Origin: Eubacteriales Family XIII. Incertae Sedis bacterium
Lineage (GTDB): Bacteria > Bacillota > Clostridia > Peptostreptococcales > Anaerovoracaceae
Assembly (NCBI GenBank): GCA_031272365.1
Contig: JAISTX010000029.1
Coordinates: 1 to 64,000 of the forward strand
DNA: 64,000 nucleotides
Direction of reading: 5' to 3'
Below, in pieces: positions 45,501-57,874 of this stretch (position 1 is its first letter; each line of letters starts with the position of its first letter). The notes beneath the pieces are model-generated. The model had not been told where the DNA came from, made no database searches, and saw only the letters and a program-made list of their open reading frames with translations. Made by a program: the position numbers and the translations under genes.

Positions 45501-47570
45501 CCCCGTGTCCGTCGTCGGCTTGTTCGACACCTGCACGGGGTATTCCTGCGGATTCGAATGCAGCTTGTCCGCGTCCCCGGCCTGCTCCGCGCGCACCTCT
45601 TTCACCTTGCCGGTCCTGCCGTCCAGGACGACGATGAAACTGCCCGAAAGCCCCGTGTAGCCGCTCGGCGGCTGCGTCTCCGTGACGCGCAGGCGCAAGT
45701 CAAGCACGCCGCCCGCGCCATCCTCCCATGGCAGATAGTCGTCCGCCAGCTCGGACAGCTTCACGATGATCTTCCCGTCCACCGTCGTATAGCTCTGCCC
45801 GGCGAGCTCCACGTTCAGCTTCTCCGCGAGGGCCTTGTAGGCCTCTGTGTCGCTTTCCGCGACGTCCACCGACACGGTGAATACCGCCCCGTCGAGCATC
45901 GCCATCGTCACGCCGTTCACCTTCTGGATCACGAGGTTGCCGCGGTAGGGGTTGACATACCCGTTCGCCCAGCCGCCCATCGCGACGCTGACCGAGGTAT
46001 CCTCCCAGGGCGTGCCGGGCTCTTCGCCCTCGCCGATGATGTCGAGCTTGTTGTGAGACGTATCCGAGTATTCGCCCGCGTCGTTCGGTACCGCTTTCGT
46101 GAAGTAGCCGATCGTGAGCGTCTTGCCGTAGACGGCGGCCGTGTTCATAGTTATTTCGAAAACGCCTGTTGCCTCATCCACCGTGATCGACTGGATGTCA
46201 GCCGGGTCGACCGGCGTCAGGTAGGTCGACATGTCGACGCCGTAGGAGTTCGGTGCGTACATCAGCGCGTTCATCCAGGCTTCGACGACCTGCTCATTCG
46301 TATAGTTGGGGTCGTAGGCCTTGCCGTCCTCGTAGTGCGGGTCGGTCGAGGGCGTCGCGTAGACCGGGTTGTCCTTGATGAGGCCGTTCCAAATGACCTC
46401 CGTGTTGACGTAGAAGAGTTTGAACCAGGCCTGGTCGGAAGACTCTGCGCCCTTCGTGCGCCCGAAATAACCGTTCGCCTCGTTGACCGTGATCGCGTTG
46501 CCGACGACCGGCCGCGGGACACTGCGGAAGCTCAGGTCGGATGAATTGCCCGAATGCCCGAGGTCCACGCCGGGATCCGACTCGCCGGGCGACAGCGCGC
46601 GCAGATAGGTCGGCGTCGCGTTCGTGCTCGTGTCGCGGAGCGTGAACGTCTCCGTCGTCGGCAAGGGGTAATTTTGGTCGTCCTCGCAAGCCATCCATGA
46701 CTCCGCGTCCGCGTGCTTGTGCTGATTGAGGACGGTCCACCAGAAGAACAGCGTATTGTCCGCCGCCTCGGAGGATACCACCACGCCGAGCTTGTCGTGC
46801 CCCCACTGCTTCTCCGAATAGGGGTTTTTCGTCTCCGGCGTGACCTCCGTGCCGCCGTCCGAATCGCCGTTTTCGACGGTCACGGACCAAACGACCTTCT
46901 TGCCCGCGTTGTTGCCGCTGGACACCTCGTAGGTGAAGGCCCATTGGCCGCCGCCCTTCACCGCGTCGGTGCCGTTGCCCGAAAGCGGCCCGGTGGGCGA
47001 GAGCTTGTCAAAGAGGAAACGCAGGATGATGCGGTTGTAATTGCTGACTGCATACTGGGTTCCATCGTTGCTGTCCGTGCTGTAGTAACTGCTGGCCGTT
47101 GTCGCGTCCTTGTTGGTCCAGATCACCTGTCCTATCTGCGCCCCGTTGTTGTTGATGACGGGGTTGTAATATATCGAAAGCTGCTGCAGCACCGTCGCCG
47201 GAATCTCGTCGAGGCCGAGGTCGAGCACCACGTCAAAATAGTCATTCTGATGAATGACCAGGTCGGCGGACGTCAGGTTCCAGTTGAATTTCACGCCGAA
47301 GTCCTTCCCGACGAATTCGCCGCTGTACGCCGGGTCAGTATTCACATGCTGCCCGATCGTGAACACGACGTCCTTCACTTCGACGACGCTGCTGATGTTG
47401 TGCGTATCGCCTTTGTCCGGGAGTGGTATCGGATCGTCGTCCGCAAAGGATATTCCGATCGGCAATGCCGAACATACGATGACCAGAAAGGCCACCACCG
47501 GGAACCGCATCAGCCTCGAGCGAATGCTGAGTCCCGAAGAGTCGTTTTTGTTTTTTCGAGTTTGCTTCAT
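42504..47570 (-). CDS. Giant surface protein with SpaA/prealbumin-like regions, internal SAKTG-TM-(R/K) anchor-like signal, internal signal-peptide-like segment and C-terminal TM
   Basis: N-terminal signal LMRFPVVAFLVIVCSALPIGISFA; YRGNLVIQKVNGVTMAMLDGAVFTVSVDV; SAKTGDDMQLTRWIVVSFICLAGLVFLVLVERQQRKRKEK; LTQGTSLMLLFLMSAALVTAVQEPVYATQVE; YLGLFPKLLLIALLIFIGLITWHFRRNL. Confidence 0.85.
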   Translation of the reverse strand: MKQTRKNKNDSSGLSIRSRLMRFPVVAFLVIVCSALPIGISFADDDPIPLPDKGDTHNISSVVEVKDVVFTIGQHVNTDPAYSGEFVGKDFGVKFNWNLTSADLVIHQNDYFDVVLDLGLDEIPATVLQQLSIYYNPVINNNGAQIGQVIWTNKDATTASSYYSTDSNDGTQYAVSNYNRIILRFLFDKLSPTGPLSGNGTDAVKGGGQWAFTYEVSSGNNAGKKVVWSVTVENGDSDGGTEVTPETKNPYSEKQWGHDKLGVVVSSEAADNTLFFWWTVLNQHKHADAESWMACEDDQNYPLPTTETFTLRDTSTNATPTYLRALSPGESDPGVDLGHSGNSSDLSFRSVPRPVVGNAITVNEANGYFGRTKGAESSDQAWFKLFYVNTEVIWNGLIKDNPVYATPSTDPHYEDGKAYDPNYTNEQVVEAWMNALMYAPNSYGVDMSTYLTPVDPADIQSITVDEATGVFEITMNTAAVYGKTLTIGYFTKAVPNDAGEYSDTSHNKLDIIGEGEEPGTPWEDTSVSVAMGGWANGYVNPYRGNLVIQKVNGVTMAMLDGAVFTVSVDVAESDTEAYKALAEKLNVELAGQSYTTVDGKIIVKLSELADDYLPWEDGAGGVLDLRLRVTETQPPSGYTGLSGSFIVVLDGRTGKVKEVRAEQAGDADKLHSNPQEYPVQVSNKPTTDTGKKWYDVALRKWIKRVERETNGVKKFTYTAPMDGDAEIPSTGAVPVWDGDLVFFRIDVFNQSPNTTVIPTGGLVDYLPAGLTFSQDYAVTAPAGRNWSNKDADGYPIWEWDAEKGLIRYCGPDFTLTPAGTEGSVKYLPLVLKVDWGDSLPNTTITNFAEVSKMEDDEGNEVEDIDSKPDDDDSNDGPPKDNEIDEHRFPDEDDDGKSDDTPDDSQDEDDHDFAQMALIPIQVDKDTIRRTSAAFTDAEREDGFHNVGEESYRYDIDFRSTASVDLDEFVVDDPLECVSGTDQVRVQALITPVVYGDLDEKFNVWYKTNKTDDKTVYSEVKATDPELEKVAYPNTGFKLWAKSLSTTEQSLLKVEDLGLAADEYVTAIRFEYGAVDIGFTSKNYTDTSINLEHRDPSTGKIVSDTWMSNDDIAKVDGGTEVKSGVQTLASGIQPLGEVTALALTGAYTGISSGGVDWTPQSWRPDYTEDAKNATGLKPASYLVTATRAMATENIVSSVVARGAKHIVVDNQSVVLTDMDKDAVVTKEIDVPQAATTPEAGLPTVTSEENKPVLKPGTLKPGTDSASGGSGARSAKTGDDMQLTRWIVVSFICLAGLVFLVLVERQQRKRKEKARHKLTQGTSLMLLFLMSAALVTAVQEPVYATQVETTDGSNKATIEFRYTEGQEGSLDVPSVIELGGKNYRLVERRDPVLESTLPITRTYTWDVSGDLSEEGAALLKEKIPGVTVSKKDKPVEQDVIRVVKPEDDEAFASLPTNDVEALPATKQFEVEDYGSETGKKTVELTRGGVHFEVASYDKFGFPETYKATVEYRGAETVKGTGYYTAESVYTSSESVGTVPTYVVVAIYEPIAASSGSSGSSSSSSSTSSSSSTSSSTPVIAGGGTSTTDSTGADATDGEGTTEVIVPPIEEEVTIEEPEVPEGDAGAIIDETEVPQDDGDMLDKYLGLFPKLLLIALLIFIGLITWHFRRNLAAAGKRLGRRIRNSNDEAA

Positions 47571-47709
47571 ATCTTCCACCTATCAACAACCTTACCGGCA
47601 ATAACGTGAAGCACCCGCCCCCCTGCTGCCATGAATAAAAATATCAAAAAACGTAAGGCCTGTGGTTACAAAAACGTTCTCTTTTTGTAAAAGCAGGATG
47701 GAGAATTCG

Positions 47710-48717
47710 TTACAGAATAGAGACAGACTCGATGACGCCGACGATGGTGGCGCCTACGCAGTAGCACAGGAACGGGATGCACGTGAGCCCATAGGCGAAG
47801 GTGTGGTCGTAGTAGGAGCCCCCGGCGCGGATGCGCGCCGCGACGCCCCGGCGCTGTATGATGAAGATGGCAATGGCCACGATGGTGCACGCGAGGATCG
47901 CGTAGCCGTACAGCTCCTCCGCCGACCGGGAGATGGTGCTGACCATCGAGAGCCCGTTGACGATGATGTGCAGCAAGATCGAAACGCGTAGCGAAAACCG
48001 GCTCGCCGCGTAGCCGAGCAGAAGCCCGATGAAGAATGCGAACGGGATCTGCAGGATGACCATGTGGAAAAACCCGAAGCACAGGGACGACATCACGATC
48101 GCGAAGTTTTCCCCGTATTTGCGCAGCATCCCGAGCAGCGCGCCCCGGAAAACGAGCTCCTCGAAGACGGGCCCGACGAGCACGATGTAGACGATGCCGA
48201 CCGGCGATATGAACTGGTCCATGATATCGGAATAGCCCTCGGAGATCGACCCGCCCGCCGGCTTGAGCAGCATGTCAATGAACGTGACCAGATGGCCGTA
48301 CAGGTACTGCACCGCCTGCGTCGCAAGCAGCAGCGTGAAGAAGACCCCCGGCGTCAGGCGCTCGCGCGCGGGCATGGCCACATCCGTGAAGAACCGCCGC
48401 TTCCGGCAGATCAGGAAGACGAGGGGGCCCACCACCGCGCCGGCCATGACGGCCGCGGACAGCAGATTGGAATCCAGGCTTTCCATGAGGGCCTGCGAGG
48501 TGTCCCCGATGTCCTGAAGCTCCCCGCCCAAGGCGTTTTGCATGACGTCGGAAATCACCTTCGGGTTGCGCATCATGCCTACCCCCTGCACGACCGAAGC
48601 CACCAGCAGATTGACGCCGAGCGCAAATAGAAGATACCAGATGCACGTCCGCACATCCTTCTTGATGTCGTGGCGGAAAAGCGCCCAATTGAAATATGTT
48701 GTGTCCAACCGGCTCAT
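47710..48717 (-). CDS. CPBP-family intramembrane metalloprotease (CAAX protease-like)
   Basis: VFEELVFRGALLGML, CFGFFHMVILQIPFAFFIGLLLGY, LLHIIVNG. Confidence 0.9.
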   Translation of the reverse strand: MSRLDTTYFNWALFRHDIKKDVRTCIWYLLFALGVNLLVASVVQGVGMMRNPKVISDVMQNALGGELQDIGDTSQALMESLDSNLLSAAVMAGAVVGPLVFLICRKRRFFTDVAMPARERLTPGVFFTLLLATQAVQYLYGHLVTFIDMLLKPAGGSISEGYSDIMDQFISPVGIVYIVLVGPVFEELVFRGALLGMLRKYGENFAIVMSSLCFGFFHMVILQIPFAFFIGLLLGYAASRFSLRVSILLHIIVNGLSMVSTISRSAEELYGYAILACTIVAIAIFIIQRRGVAARIRAGGSYYDHTFAYGLTCIPFLCYCVGATIVGVIESVSIL

Positions 48718-48734
48718 GAGGTATAGTATATCAT

Positions 48735-50165
48735 ATGAATAAGAACAATCTTACACTGCTTACAGATTTTTACGAGCTCACGATGGCCGGCGGCTATCTG
48801 GAAACAGGCCTCGCGCACGAGATCGCGTACTTCGACCTGTTCTTCCGCCGCGTGCCGGACGGCGGCGGGTTCGCCATCCTGGCCGGCGTCGAGCAGATGG
48901 TCGAGTATCTGAAAGGGCTGCGCTTCGAGGCAGAGGACATCGCCTTCCTGCGGGCCAAGGGCGGGTTTTCCGAGGCCTTCCTGAAATACCTCGAGGGCTT
49001 CGAGTTTTCCTGCGACGTCTGGGCGCCGCCGGAGGGCACGCCGATCTTCCCGGGCGAGCCGCTCGTCACCGTGCGCGGGCCGCTCCTCCAGGCGCAGTAC
49101 GTCGAGTCGATGCTGCTGCTGCTGATCAACCACCAGAGCCTCATCGCGACGAAGGCGAACCGCATCGTCCGCGCGGCGCAGGGGCGCGCCGTCATGGAGT
49201 TCGGCACGCGCCGGGCGCACGGCTCGACGGCGGCCATCCTCGGCGCGCGCGCGGCGTACATCGCCGGGTGCGTCGGCACCGCCTGCACGGTCTGCGAGCG
49301 CGACTTCGGGATCACGGCCCTCGGCACGATGGCCCATTCCTGGGTGCAGGTCTTCCCGTCCGAGTACGACGCCTTCACGGCGTACGCGAAGCTCTACCCC
49401 GACAATTGCACCCTGCTCGTCGACACGTACAGCGTGCTCAAGTCGGGCGTCCCGAACGCGATCCGCGTCTTCAAGGAGCAAAAGCCGCGGAAGATGGGCA
49501 TCCGCATCGACAGCGGCGACGCGGCCTACCTCTCGAAGCACGCGCGCGCCATGCTCGACGAGGCCGGGCTCACGGACTGCAAGATCGCCATCTCCAACTC
49601 GCTCGACGAATGGCTCATCCGCGACATCCTGCTGCAGGGCGCGCCGATCGACAGCTTCGGCGTCGGGGAGCGCCTCATCACGGCGGCCTCCGACCCCGTC
49701 TTCGGCGGCGTCTACAAGATGGCCGGCATCGAGCGGGACGGCGAGATCGTCCCCAAGATGAAGATCAGCGAGAACGTGGAGAAGATCACGAACCCGGGCT
49801 TCAAAAAGCTCTACCGCCTCTTCGACAAGGGCACCGGGCGCATGATCGCGGACGTGATCACGCTGGCGCACGAAGCGGCGCCGGCAGGCGACGATTATGT
49901 GATCTTCGACCCGAGCTACACATGGAAGCGCAAGAGGCTCTCCGGATTCGTCGCGAAGGACCTGCGTATGCAGATCTTCGACAAGGGCAGGTGCGTGTAC
50001 AGCCCGCCGCCGATCGACGACGTCCGCGCCTACTGCCTCGAGCAGATCGGCACGCTCTGGGAGGAGACCATCCGCTTCGAAAACCCGCAGCCCTACTACG
50101 TCGACCTCTCGCAGGAGCTCTGGGCGCTGCGCTCGGACCTCATCGAGCAGTACCAGGCGGATTAG
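48735..50165 (+). CDS. pncB: Nicotinate phosphoribosyltransferase
   Basis: LLTDFYELTMAGGYLETGLAHEIAYFDLFFRRVPDGGGFAI, EFGTRRAHG, GTMAHSWVQVFPSEYDAF, RIDSGDAAYLSK. Confidence 0.95.
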   Translation: MNKNNLTLLTDFYELTMAGGYLETGLAHEIAYFDLFFRRVPDGGGFAILAGVEQMVEYLKGLRFEAEDIAFLRAKGGFSEAFLKYLEGFEFSCDVWAPPEGTPIFPGEPLVTVRGPLLQAQYVESMLLLLINHQSLIATKANRIVRAAQGRAVMEFGTRRAHGSTAAILGARAAYIAGCVGTACTVCERDFGITALGTMAHSWVQVFPSEYDAFTAYAKLYPDNCTLLVDTYSVLKSGVPNAIRVFKEQKPRKMGIRIDSGDAAYLSKHARAMLDEAGLTDCKIAISNSLDEWLIRDILLQGAPIDSFGVGERLITAASDPVFGGVYKMAGIERDGEIVPKMKISENVEKITNPGFKKLYRLFDKGTGRMIADVITLAHEAAPAGDDYVIFDPSYTWKRKRLSGFVAKDLRMQIFDKGRCVYSPPPIDDVRAYCLEQIGTLWEETIRFENPQPYYVDLSQELWALRSDLIEQYQAD

Positions 50166-51298
50166 ATCCCGCTACCCGTCAGATTGATTTCCCGGAAGAC
50201 GCCGCCCGCGAGCCGGATGCGCGCCTTGCCGACCTCCGCGATCGTCCCGTAGCCGGCCGCGCGCGCCGCGCTGCCTTCCGGCGTGGGCTCCGGGCGCTGC
50301 ACCAGGATGAAGCGCCGCGCCCCGCCGTCCTTCGCATTGAGCGAGAGCACCGCGTGGGCCGTCGTGGCCGAGCCGGCGAAGAAATCGAGGACGAGGAAAT
50401 CGCGCGGGTGCTCCCCGGCCGCCGGGTCGAAGACCAGGCTGATCAGGTACTCGATGAGCGAGACCGGCTTGGGGTAGGAAAAGACTTCCGTCCCGAACAG
50501 CTTCTTCAGCTCCCGGCTCGCGTTCTCCGTCGTGTCGATGCGCTTCGTGAGGCGCCCCTTCGTGCAGAGCGGGTTGCCCTGGTTCGTGAACAGGATCTGG
50601 CGCGGCGCCGAGCGCGACGACTTCCCCGCCCCGTAGACCGCGCGGATGGCGAAGCCCTCCGTCTTGACGAGGAACCGCGTGCCGTTTTCGATCTCCTTCT
50701 GAACCGTTTCGTTGGACCACCGCGACCGGAAGCGCAGCGAAAACGCGCCTTCGTTGTACCCGCCTGCAACGGTCACGGGATCCAGCAGCGTGTACGCCTC
50801 CGACGCGGCGCGCTCGTACACGCCGTCCGGGATATGGAACAGGACCGTGCCGGGCGGGAAGGTGAGCGCCGCCTCCCGGTTCGAGGCGTTGAACAGCGGC
50901 GCGTCGAGCAGCTCGGTCTTGACGCGCTCCACGAGCAGCTCCTTCAGCTTCGGCCCGCCGCTGCCGCCGCCCGCGTACAGCGCCTTCGCAAAGCAGAGGA
51001 TGTATTCCGCATTCGAATAATAGTTGAGCTTCTGCCGGCCGAAATGCTGCGTCTTCTCCCAGAGGAATTCGCAGATGAAATTTTCCTCCCCGAAGATAGC
51101 GTCGCACAGCAGGCGCAGGCGGGCGCGCTCGCCGTCGTCGATGCTGATGAAGATCACGCCGTCCTCGTGCAGCAGCACCCGCGCGAGCGCCAGGCGCGGC
51201 TCCATCATCGCGCACCATTCCTCGTGCGACATCATATGATCCTGGTAGCTGAGGTCCTTGCCCGTGTTGTACGGCGGATCGATATAGACCGCGCGCAC
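50162..51298 (-). CDS. Beta-class (Type III Mod-like) DNA adenine methyltransferase, apparently lacking its canonical N-terminus
   Basis: AVYIDPPYNTGKDLSYQDHMM, VIFISIDDGERARLRLL, FLVLDFFAGSATTAHAVLSLN. In-frame family-like sequence SDENLYIEGDNLDALKLLSESYAGAV continues upstream of the first GTG (51298). Confidence 0.85.
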   Translation of the reverse strand: MRAVYIDPPYNTGKDLSYQDHMMSHEEWCAMMEPRLALARVLLHEDGVIFISIDDGERARLRLLCDAIFGEENFICEFLWEKTQHFGRQKLNYYSNAEYILCFAKALYAGGGSGGPKLKELLVERVKTELLDAPLFNASNREAALTFPPGTVLFHIPDGVYERAASEAYTLLDPVTVAGGYNEGAFSLRFRSRWSNETVQKEIENGTRFLVKTEGFAIRAVYGAGKSSRSAPRQILFTNQGNPLCTKGRLTKRIDTTENASRELKKLFGTEVFSYPKPVSLIEYLISLVFDPAAGEHPRDFLVLDFFAGSATTAHAVLSLNAKDGGARRFILVQRPEPTPEGSAARAAGYGTIAEVGKARIRLAGGVFREINLTGSGI

Positions 51299-51368
51299 CG
51301 CCCCCGCGTAGCTCTCCGACAGCAGCTTCAGCGCGTCTAAGTTGTCCCCCTCGATATAGAGGTTTTCG

Positions 51369-51869
51369 TCACTCTTCCGGATCGTAGATCGTGCCCTCGC
51401 CCTTTTGCAGCGCGATCGTGCCGGTGCGCGCGATTTCGAGGATCTCGTATTTGCCGAGCAAGTCGATCAATAAGTTGACTTTCGGCGTGCGGTCGTCGAA
51501 CTCGAGCATGAGCGTCGTGTGCGAGATATCGACGATCTCGCATTCCATGATCTTCGCGAGGTCGTAGATCTCGCCGCGCTGCTCGGGCGTGATCTTCACC
51601 TTCACGAGCACGAGGTCGCGTTGCACCATATAGTCCGGGTCGAGCTGGTGCACCGTGCGGATGTCGTGCAGCTTCGAGAGCTGGCGCGTCACCTGCTCCG
51701 AGATGTACTTGTCCCCGTCGACGACGATCGTCACGCGCGACACCTTCGGGTCGTCCGTCATGCCGACCGCGAGCGAGTCGATGTTGAACCCGCGCCGCGC
51801 GAACAGGCCCGAGATGCGCGCCAGCACGCCCGCCCTGTTCTCCACCAATGCCACAATGTAATGTTTCAT
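51369..51869 (-). CDS. ilvN: Acetolactate synthase small subunit
   Basis: MKHYIVALVENRAGVLARISGLFARRGFNIDSLAVG, DISHTTLMLEF. Confidence 0.95.
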   Translation of the reverse strand: MKHYIVALVENRAGVLARISGLFARRGFNIDSLAVGMTDDPKVSRVTIVVDGDKYISEQVTRQLSKLHDIRTVHQLDPDYMVQRDLVLVKVKITPEQRGEIYDLAKIMECEIVDISHTTLMLEFDDRTPKVNLLIDLLGKYEILEIARTGTIALQKGEGTIYDPEE

Positions 51870-51879
51870 CAATCAAACC

Positions 51880-51932
51880 TCATTCTTCAATCACCAAACA
51901 ATTCTCAATTCTCAATCCACAATCCTCAATCC
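51880..51932. repeat. Degenerate ATTCTCA/ATCCTCA 7-bp tandem repeat forming the 3' end of ilvE
   Basis: attctcaattctcaatccacaatcctcaatcc read directly at 51901-51932 with more degenerate flanking units. Confidence 0.75.
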
Positions 51933-53001
51933 GAACCGTCCAGCCGAATTTGTCCTCCAGCCTTCCGCTCTGTATCCCCGTGATCGTGTCGTAGAGATCC
52001 TGCGCCAAAGGCCCGATCTCGCCGCCGTTGATGATGATGCTGCGGTCCTTCCACAGCATCTCGCCGACGGGGGAGATGACCGCCGCCGTGCCCGATGCGA
52101 AGACCTCGGATAGCTTGCCCGCGTCCGCCGCCGCGTAGACGTCGCCGATCGTGAACCGCTCCTCGCGCACGGGGATGCCCCGGTCGCGCAGGATCGTGAG
52201 CACCGAGTCGCGCGTGATGCCCGGCAGGATCGTGCCCTCGAGCGGCGCCGTGTACACCGTCCCGTCCATGACGAAGAACGCGTTGCTCGTGCCGATCTCC
52301 TCGACGTATTTGCGCTCGCTCCCGTCGAGCCAGAGCACCTGCGAAAACCCCTTCGCGTGCGCCTTCTCCTGCGACTTCAGGCCCATCGCGTAGTTGCCGC
52401 CGATCTTGGAATAGCCCGTGCCGCCCTGCGCCGCGCGGACGTACTCGTCCTCGACGAAGATGCGCGTCGGCGCGAGGCCTTCCTTGTAGTAAGGCCCGAC
52501 CGGCGACAGGATGATGATGAACTGGTACGCGTGCGACGGGCGCACGCCGAGGAAGGGCTCCGTTGCGATGATGAACGGCCGGATGTACAGGCTCGTCCCC
52601 GGGTAGTCGGGCACCCAGTCCTTGTCGATCCGGACGAGCGCCTTGATCGCGTCCACATACAGCCCCTCGTCGATGGGCGGGATGCAGATGCGGTCGTTCG
52701 TCACGTTCGTGCGTTTCGCGTTCATGTCGACGCGGAACAGCTGCACGCCGCCGTCCACAGTCTGATAGGTCTTGAGCCCTTCGAACATCTCCTGCGCATA
52801 GTGCAGGACCGCCGCCGCCGGGTCGAGCGCCAAAGGCCCGTACGGGACGATGCGCGGGTCGTGCCAGCCCCGCCCCGCGTCGTAGTCGAGCAGGAACATG
52901 TGGTCCGTGAAGACCTCCCCGAACCCGAGCGTCTTCGGGTCGGGCTTCGGCTTCGGTGCCTGCGTCTTCGTGATTTTCAAATCTGCCAATAAATCCGTCA
53001 T
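51880..53001 (-). CDS. ilvE: Branched-chain amino acid aminotransferase
   Basis: DHMFLLDYDAGRGWHDPRIVPYGPLALDPAAAVLHYAQEMFEGLKTYQ, GGNYAMGLKSQ, GTSNAFFVMDG; C-terminal tail RIEDCGLRIENCLVIEE is repeat-derived. Confidence 0.95.
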   Translation of the reverse strand: MTDLLADLKITKTQAPKPKPDPKTLGFGEVFTDHMFLLDYDAGRGWHDPRIVPYGPLALDPAAAVLHYAQEMFEGLKTYQTVDGGVQLFRVDMNAKRTNVTNDRICIPPIDEGLYVDAIKALVRIDKDWVPDYPGTSLYIRPFIIATEPFLGVRPSHAYQFIIILSPVGPYYKEGLAPTRIFVEDEYVRAAQGGTGYSKIGGNYAMGLKSQEKAHAKGFSQVLWLDGSERKYVEEIGTSNAFFVMDGTVYTAPLEGTILPGITRDSVLTILRDRGIPVREERFTIGDVYAAADAGKLSEVFASGTAAVISPVGEMLWKDRSIIINGGEIGPLAQDLYDTITGIQSGRLEDKFGWTVRIEDCGLRIENCLVIEE

Positions 53002-53019
53002 CTCTCTCACCTCAACAAA

Positions 53020-55872
<2,853 letters not shown>

Positions 55873-55885
55873 ATAGTCAATTATA

Positions 55886-57874
55886 TCACGTCTTCAGATC
55901 CAAGATGCGGTCCCTGAGGATGGCGGCGCGCTCGAATTCGAGGGCGGCGGCGGCTTCCTTCATCTCCTTCTCAAGTCGCTCGATATACTCGTGACGCTCC
56001 TTCATCGTGAGTTCGTTCTTTGCGCGCGCCTCGTACCAGACATCTTCGGTCTCGGCGGCCTTCGTCGCCTCGATGACCTCGCGCACGGCCTTCTCGATCG
56101 TCTTCGGCGTGATGCCGTTTTCTTCATTATAACGAAGCTGCACCGCGCGACGGCGTTCCGTTTCGTCGATGGCCGATCGCATGGACGGTGAGATCTCATC
56201 AGCGTACATGAGGACGCGCCCGTGCACGTTGCGCGCCGCGCGCCCGATCGTCTGAATGAGCGATGTCTCATTTCGCAGGAAGCCCTGCTTGTCCGCGTCC
56301 AGGATCACGACGCGGCTCACCTCGGGCAGGTCGAGCCCCTCGCGCAGCAGGTTGATGCCCACGAGGACGTCGAACTCGCCGACGCGTAGGTCGTGGATGA
56401 TCTGCATGCGTTCGAACGTCTGCACGTCCGAATGCATATAGCGCACGCGGATGCCCGCCGCCGCCAGGTAGTCTGTTAGGCTCTCGGCCATCTTCTTTGT
56501 GAGCGTCGTCACGAGCATGCGCTCGCCGGCCTCCGCCACGCGCCCGATCTCCGCGATGAGGTCGTCGATCTGCCCCGCGGTCGGCCGCACCTCGATCTCC
56601 GGGTCCACGAGGCCCGTGGGCCGGATGACCTGCTCCGCGCTGATGCCGCCGCTCTGCTCGCGCTCAAACTCCGCGGGCGTCGCGCTCACGAAGACCGTCT
56701 GCCCAACGAGCCCCAGGAACTCCTCGAAGCGCAGCGGACGGTTGTCGAGCGCCGACGGCAGCCGGAAGCCGTAGTCCACGAGCGACTGCTTGCGCGAACG
56801 GTCGCCCGCCCACATCGCCCGCAGCTGCGGCAGCATCACGTGGCTCTCGTCGATGATGACGAGGAAATCGTCCGGGAAATAATCGACGAGCGTGTACGGC
56901 CGCGACCCGGGCGGCAGCCCGCTGATATGCCGCGAATAGTTTTCGATGCCCTTGCACGTGCCGATCTCGCGCAGCATCTCGAGGTCGTAGCGCGTCCGCT
57001 GCTCCAGCCTTTGCGCCTCGAGCAGCTTGCCCTGCGCCTTGAACCAGGCGAGCCGCTCCTCGAGCTCCTGCTCGATCGTCTCGACCGCATGCGTCATCTT
57101 CGCGGGCGAGGCCACGTAATGCGTCGCCGGGAAGATCGCGATATGCGAGCGCACGCCCGTCACCTCACCCGTCGTGAGGTTGATCTCCTTGATCGCCTCG
57201 ATCTCGTCGCCGAAGAGCTCGATGCGCACGGGCGCTTCGCCGCCCGCCGGGAACACGTCGATGGTGTCGCCGCGCACGCGGAAGTCCCCGCGGTCAAAGC
57301 CCATATCGTTGCGCTTGTACTGGATGTCCACGAGCTTCGTCAGGATGTCGCGCCTGCTCCGCTCCATGCCCGGCCGCAGCGACAGCGTCTGCGTCTTGTA
57401 GTCGACCGGCTCGCCGAGGCCGTAGATGCACGACACGCTGGCGACGACGATCACGTCCCGGCGCTCCGAGAGCGAGGCCGTGGCCGAATGCCGGAGCTTG
57501 TCGATCTCGTCGTTGATCTGGCTGTCCTTGTCGATATATGTGTCCGTAGACGGGACGTAGGCCTCCGGCTGGTAGTAGTCGTAGTAGGAGACGAAATACT
57601 CGACGGCGTTCTCCGGGAAAAATTCCTTGAACTCCCCGCACAGCTGCGCCGCCAATGTCTTGTTGTGCGAAATAACAAGCGTCGGCCGCTGCACGCGCTC
57701 GATCACATTGGCCATCGTGAACGTCTTGCCCGAGCCCGTCGCGCCGAGCAGCGTCTGGAACCTTTTGCCCTCAAGAATACCGGAGACCAGCGCAGACACT
57801 GCCTGCGGCTGGTCCCCGGTCATCTGAAACTCAGATTGGATTTTAAAACCGGCTTGCTTTTCTTTTTCCGTCAT
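55886..57874 (-). CDS. uvrB: Excinuclease ABC subunit B
   Basis: [75 protein letters not shown]. Confidence 0.98.
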   Translation of the reverse strand: MTEKEKQAGFKIQSEFQMTGDQPQAVSALVSGILEGKRFQTLLGATGSGKTFTMANVIERVQRPTLVISHNKTLAAQLCGEFKEFFPENAVEYFVSYYDYYQPEAYVPSTDTYIDKDSQINDEIDKLRHSATASLSERRDVIVVASVSCIYGLGEPVDYKTQTLSLRPGMERSRRDILTKLVDIQYKRNDMGFDRGDFRVRGDTIDVFPAGGEAPVRIELFGDEIEAIKEINLTTGEVTGVRSHIAIFPATHYVASPAKMTHAVETIEQELEERLAWFKAQGKLLEAQRLEQRTRYDLEMLREIGTCKGIENYSRHISGLPPGSRPYTLVDYFPDDFLVIIDESHVMLPQLRAMWAGDRSRKQSLVDYGFRLPSALDNRPLRFEEFLGLVGQTVFVSATPAEFEREQSGGISAEQVIRPTGLVDPEIEVRPTAGQIDDLIAEIGRVAEAGERMLVTTLTKKMAESLTDYLAAAGIRVRYMHSDVQTFERMQIIHDLRVGEFDVLVGINLLREGLDLPEVSRVVILDADKQGFLRNETSLIQTIGRAARNVHGRVLMYADEISPSMRSAIDETERRRAVQLRYNEENGITPKTIEKAVREVIEATKAAETEDVWYEARAKNELTMKERHEYIERLEKEMKEAAAALEFERAAILRDRILDLKT

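Noticed and set aside
50162-51298. Complete restriction-modification system
   Set aside because: Only a methyltransferase is present; flanking genes are pncB and ilvN and no Res-like helicase/nuclease is seen.
49268-51340. 690-aa + strand ORF
   Set aside because: Out-of-frame overlap of pncB and antisense to the methyltransferase, both of which have clear motifs.
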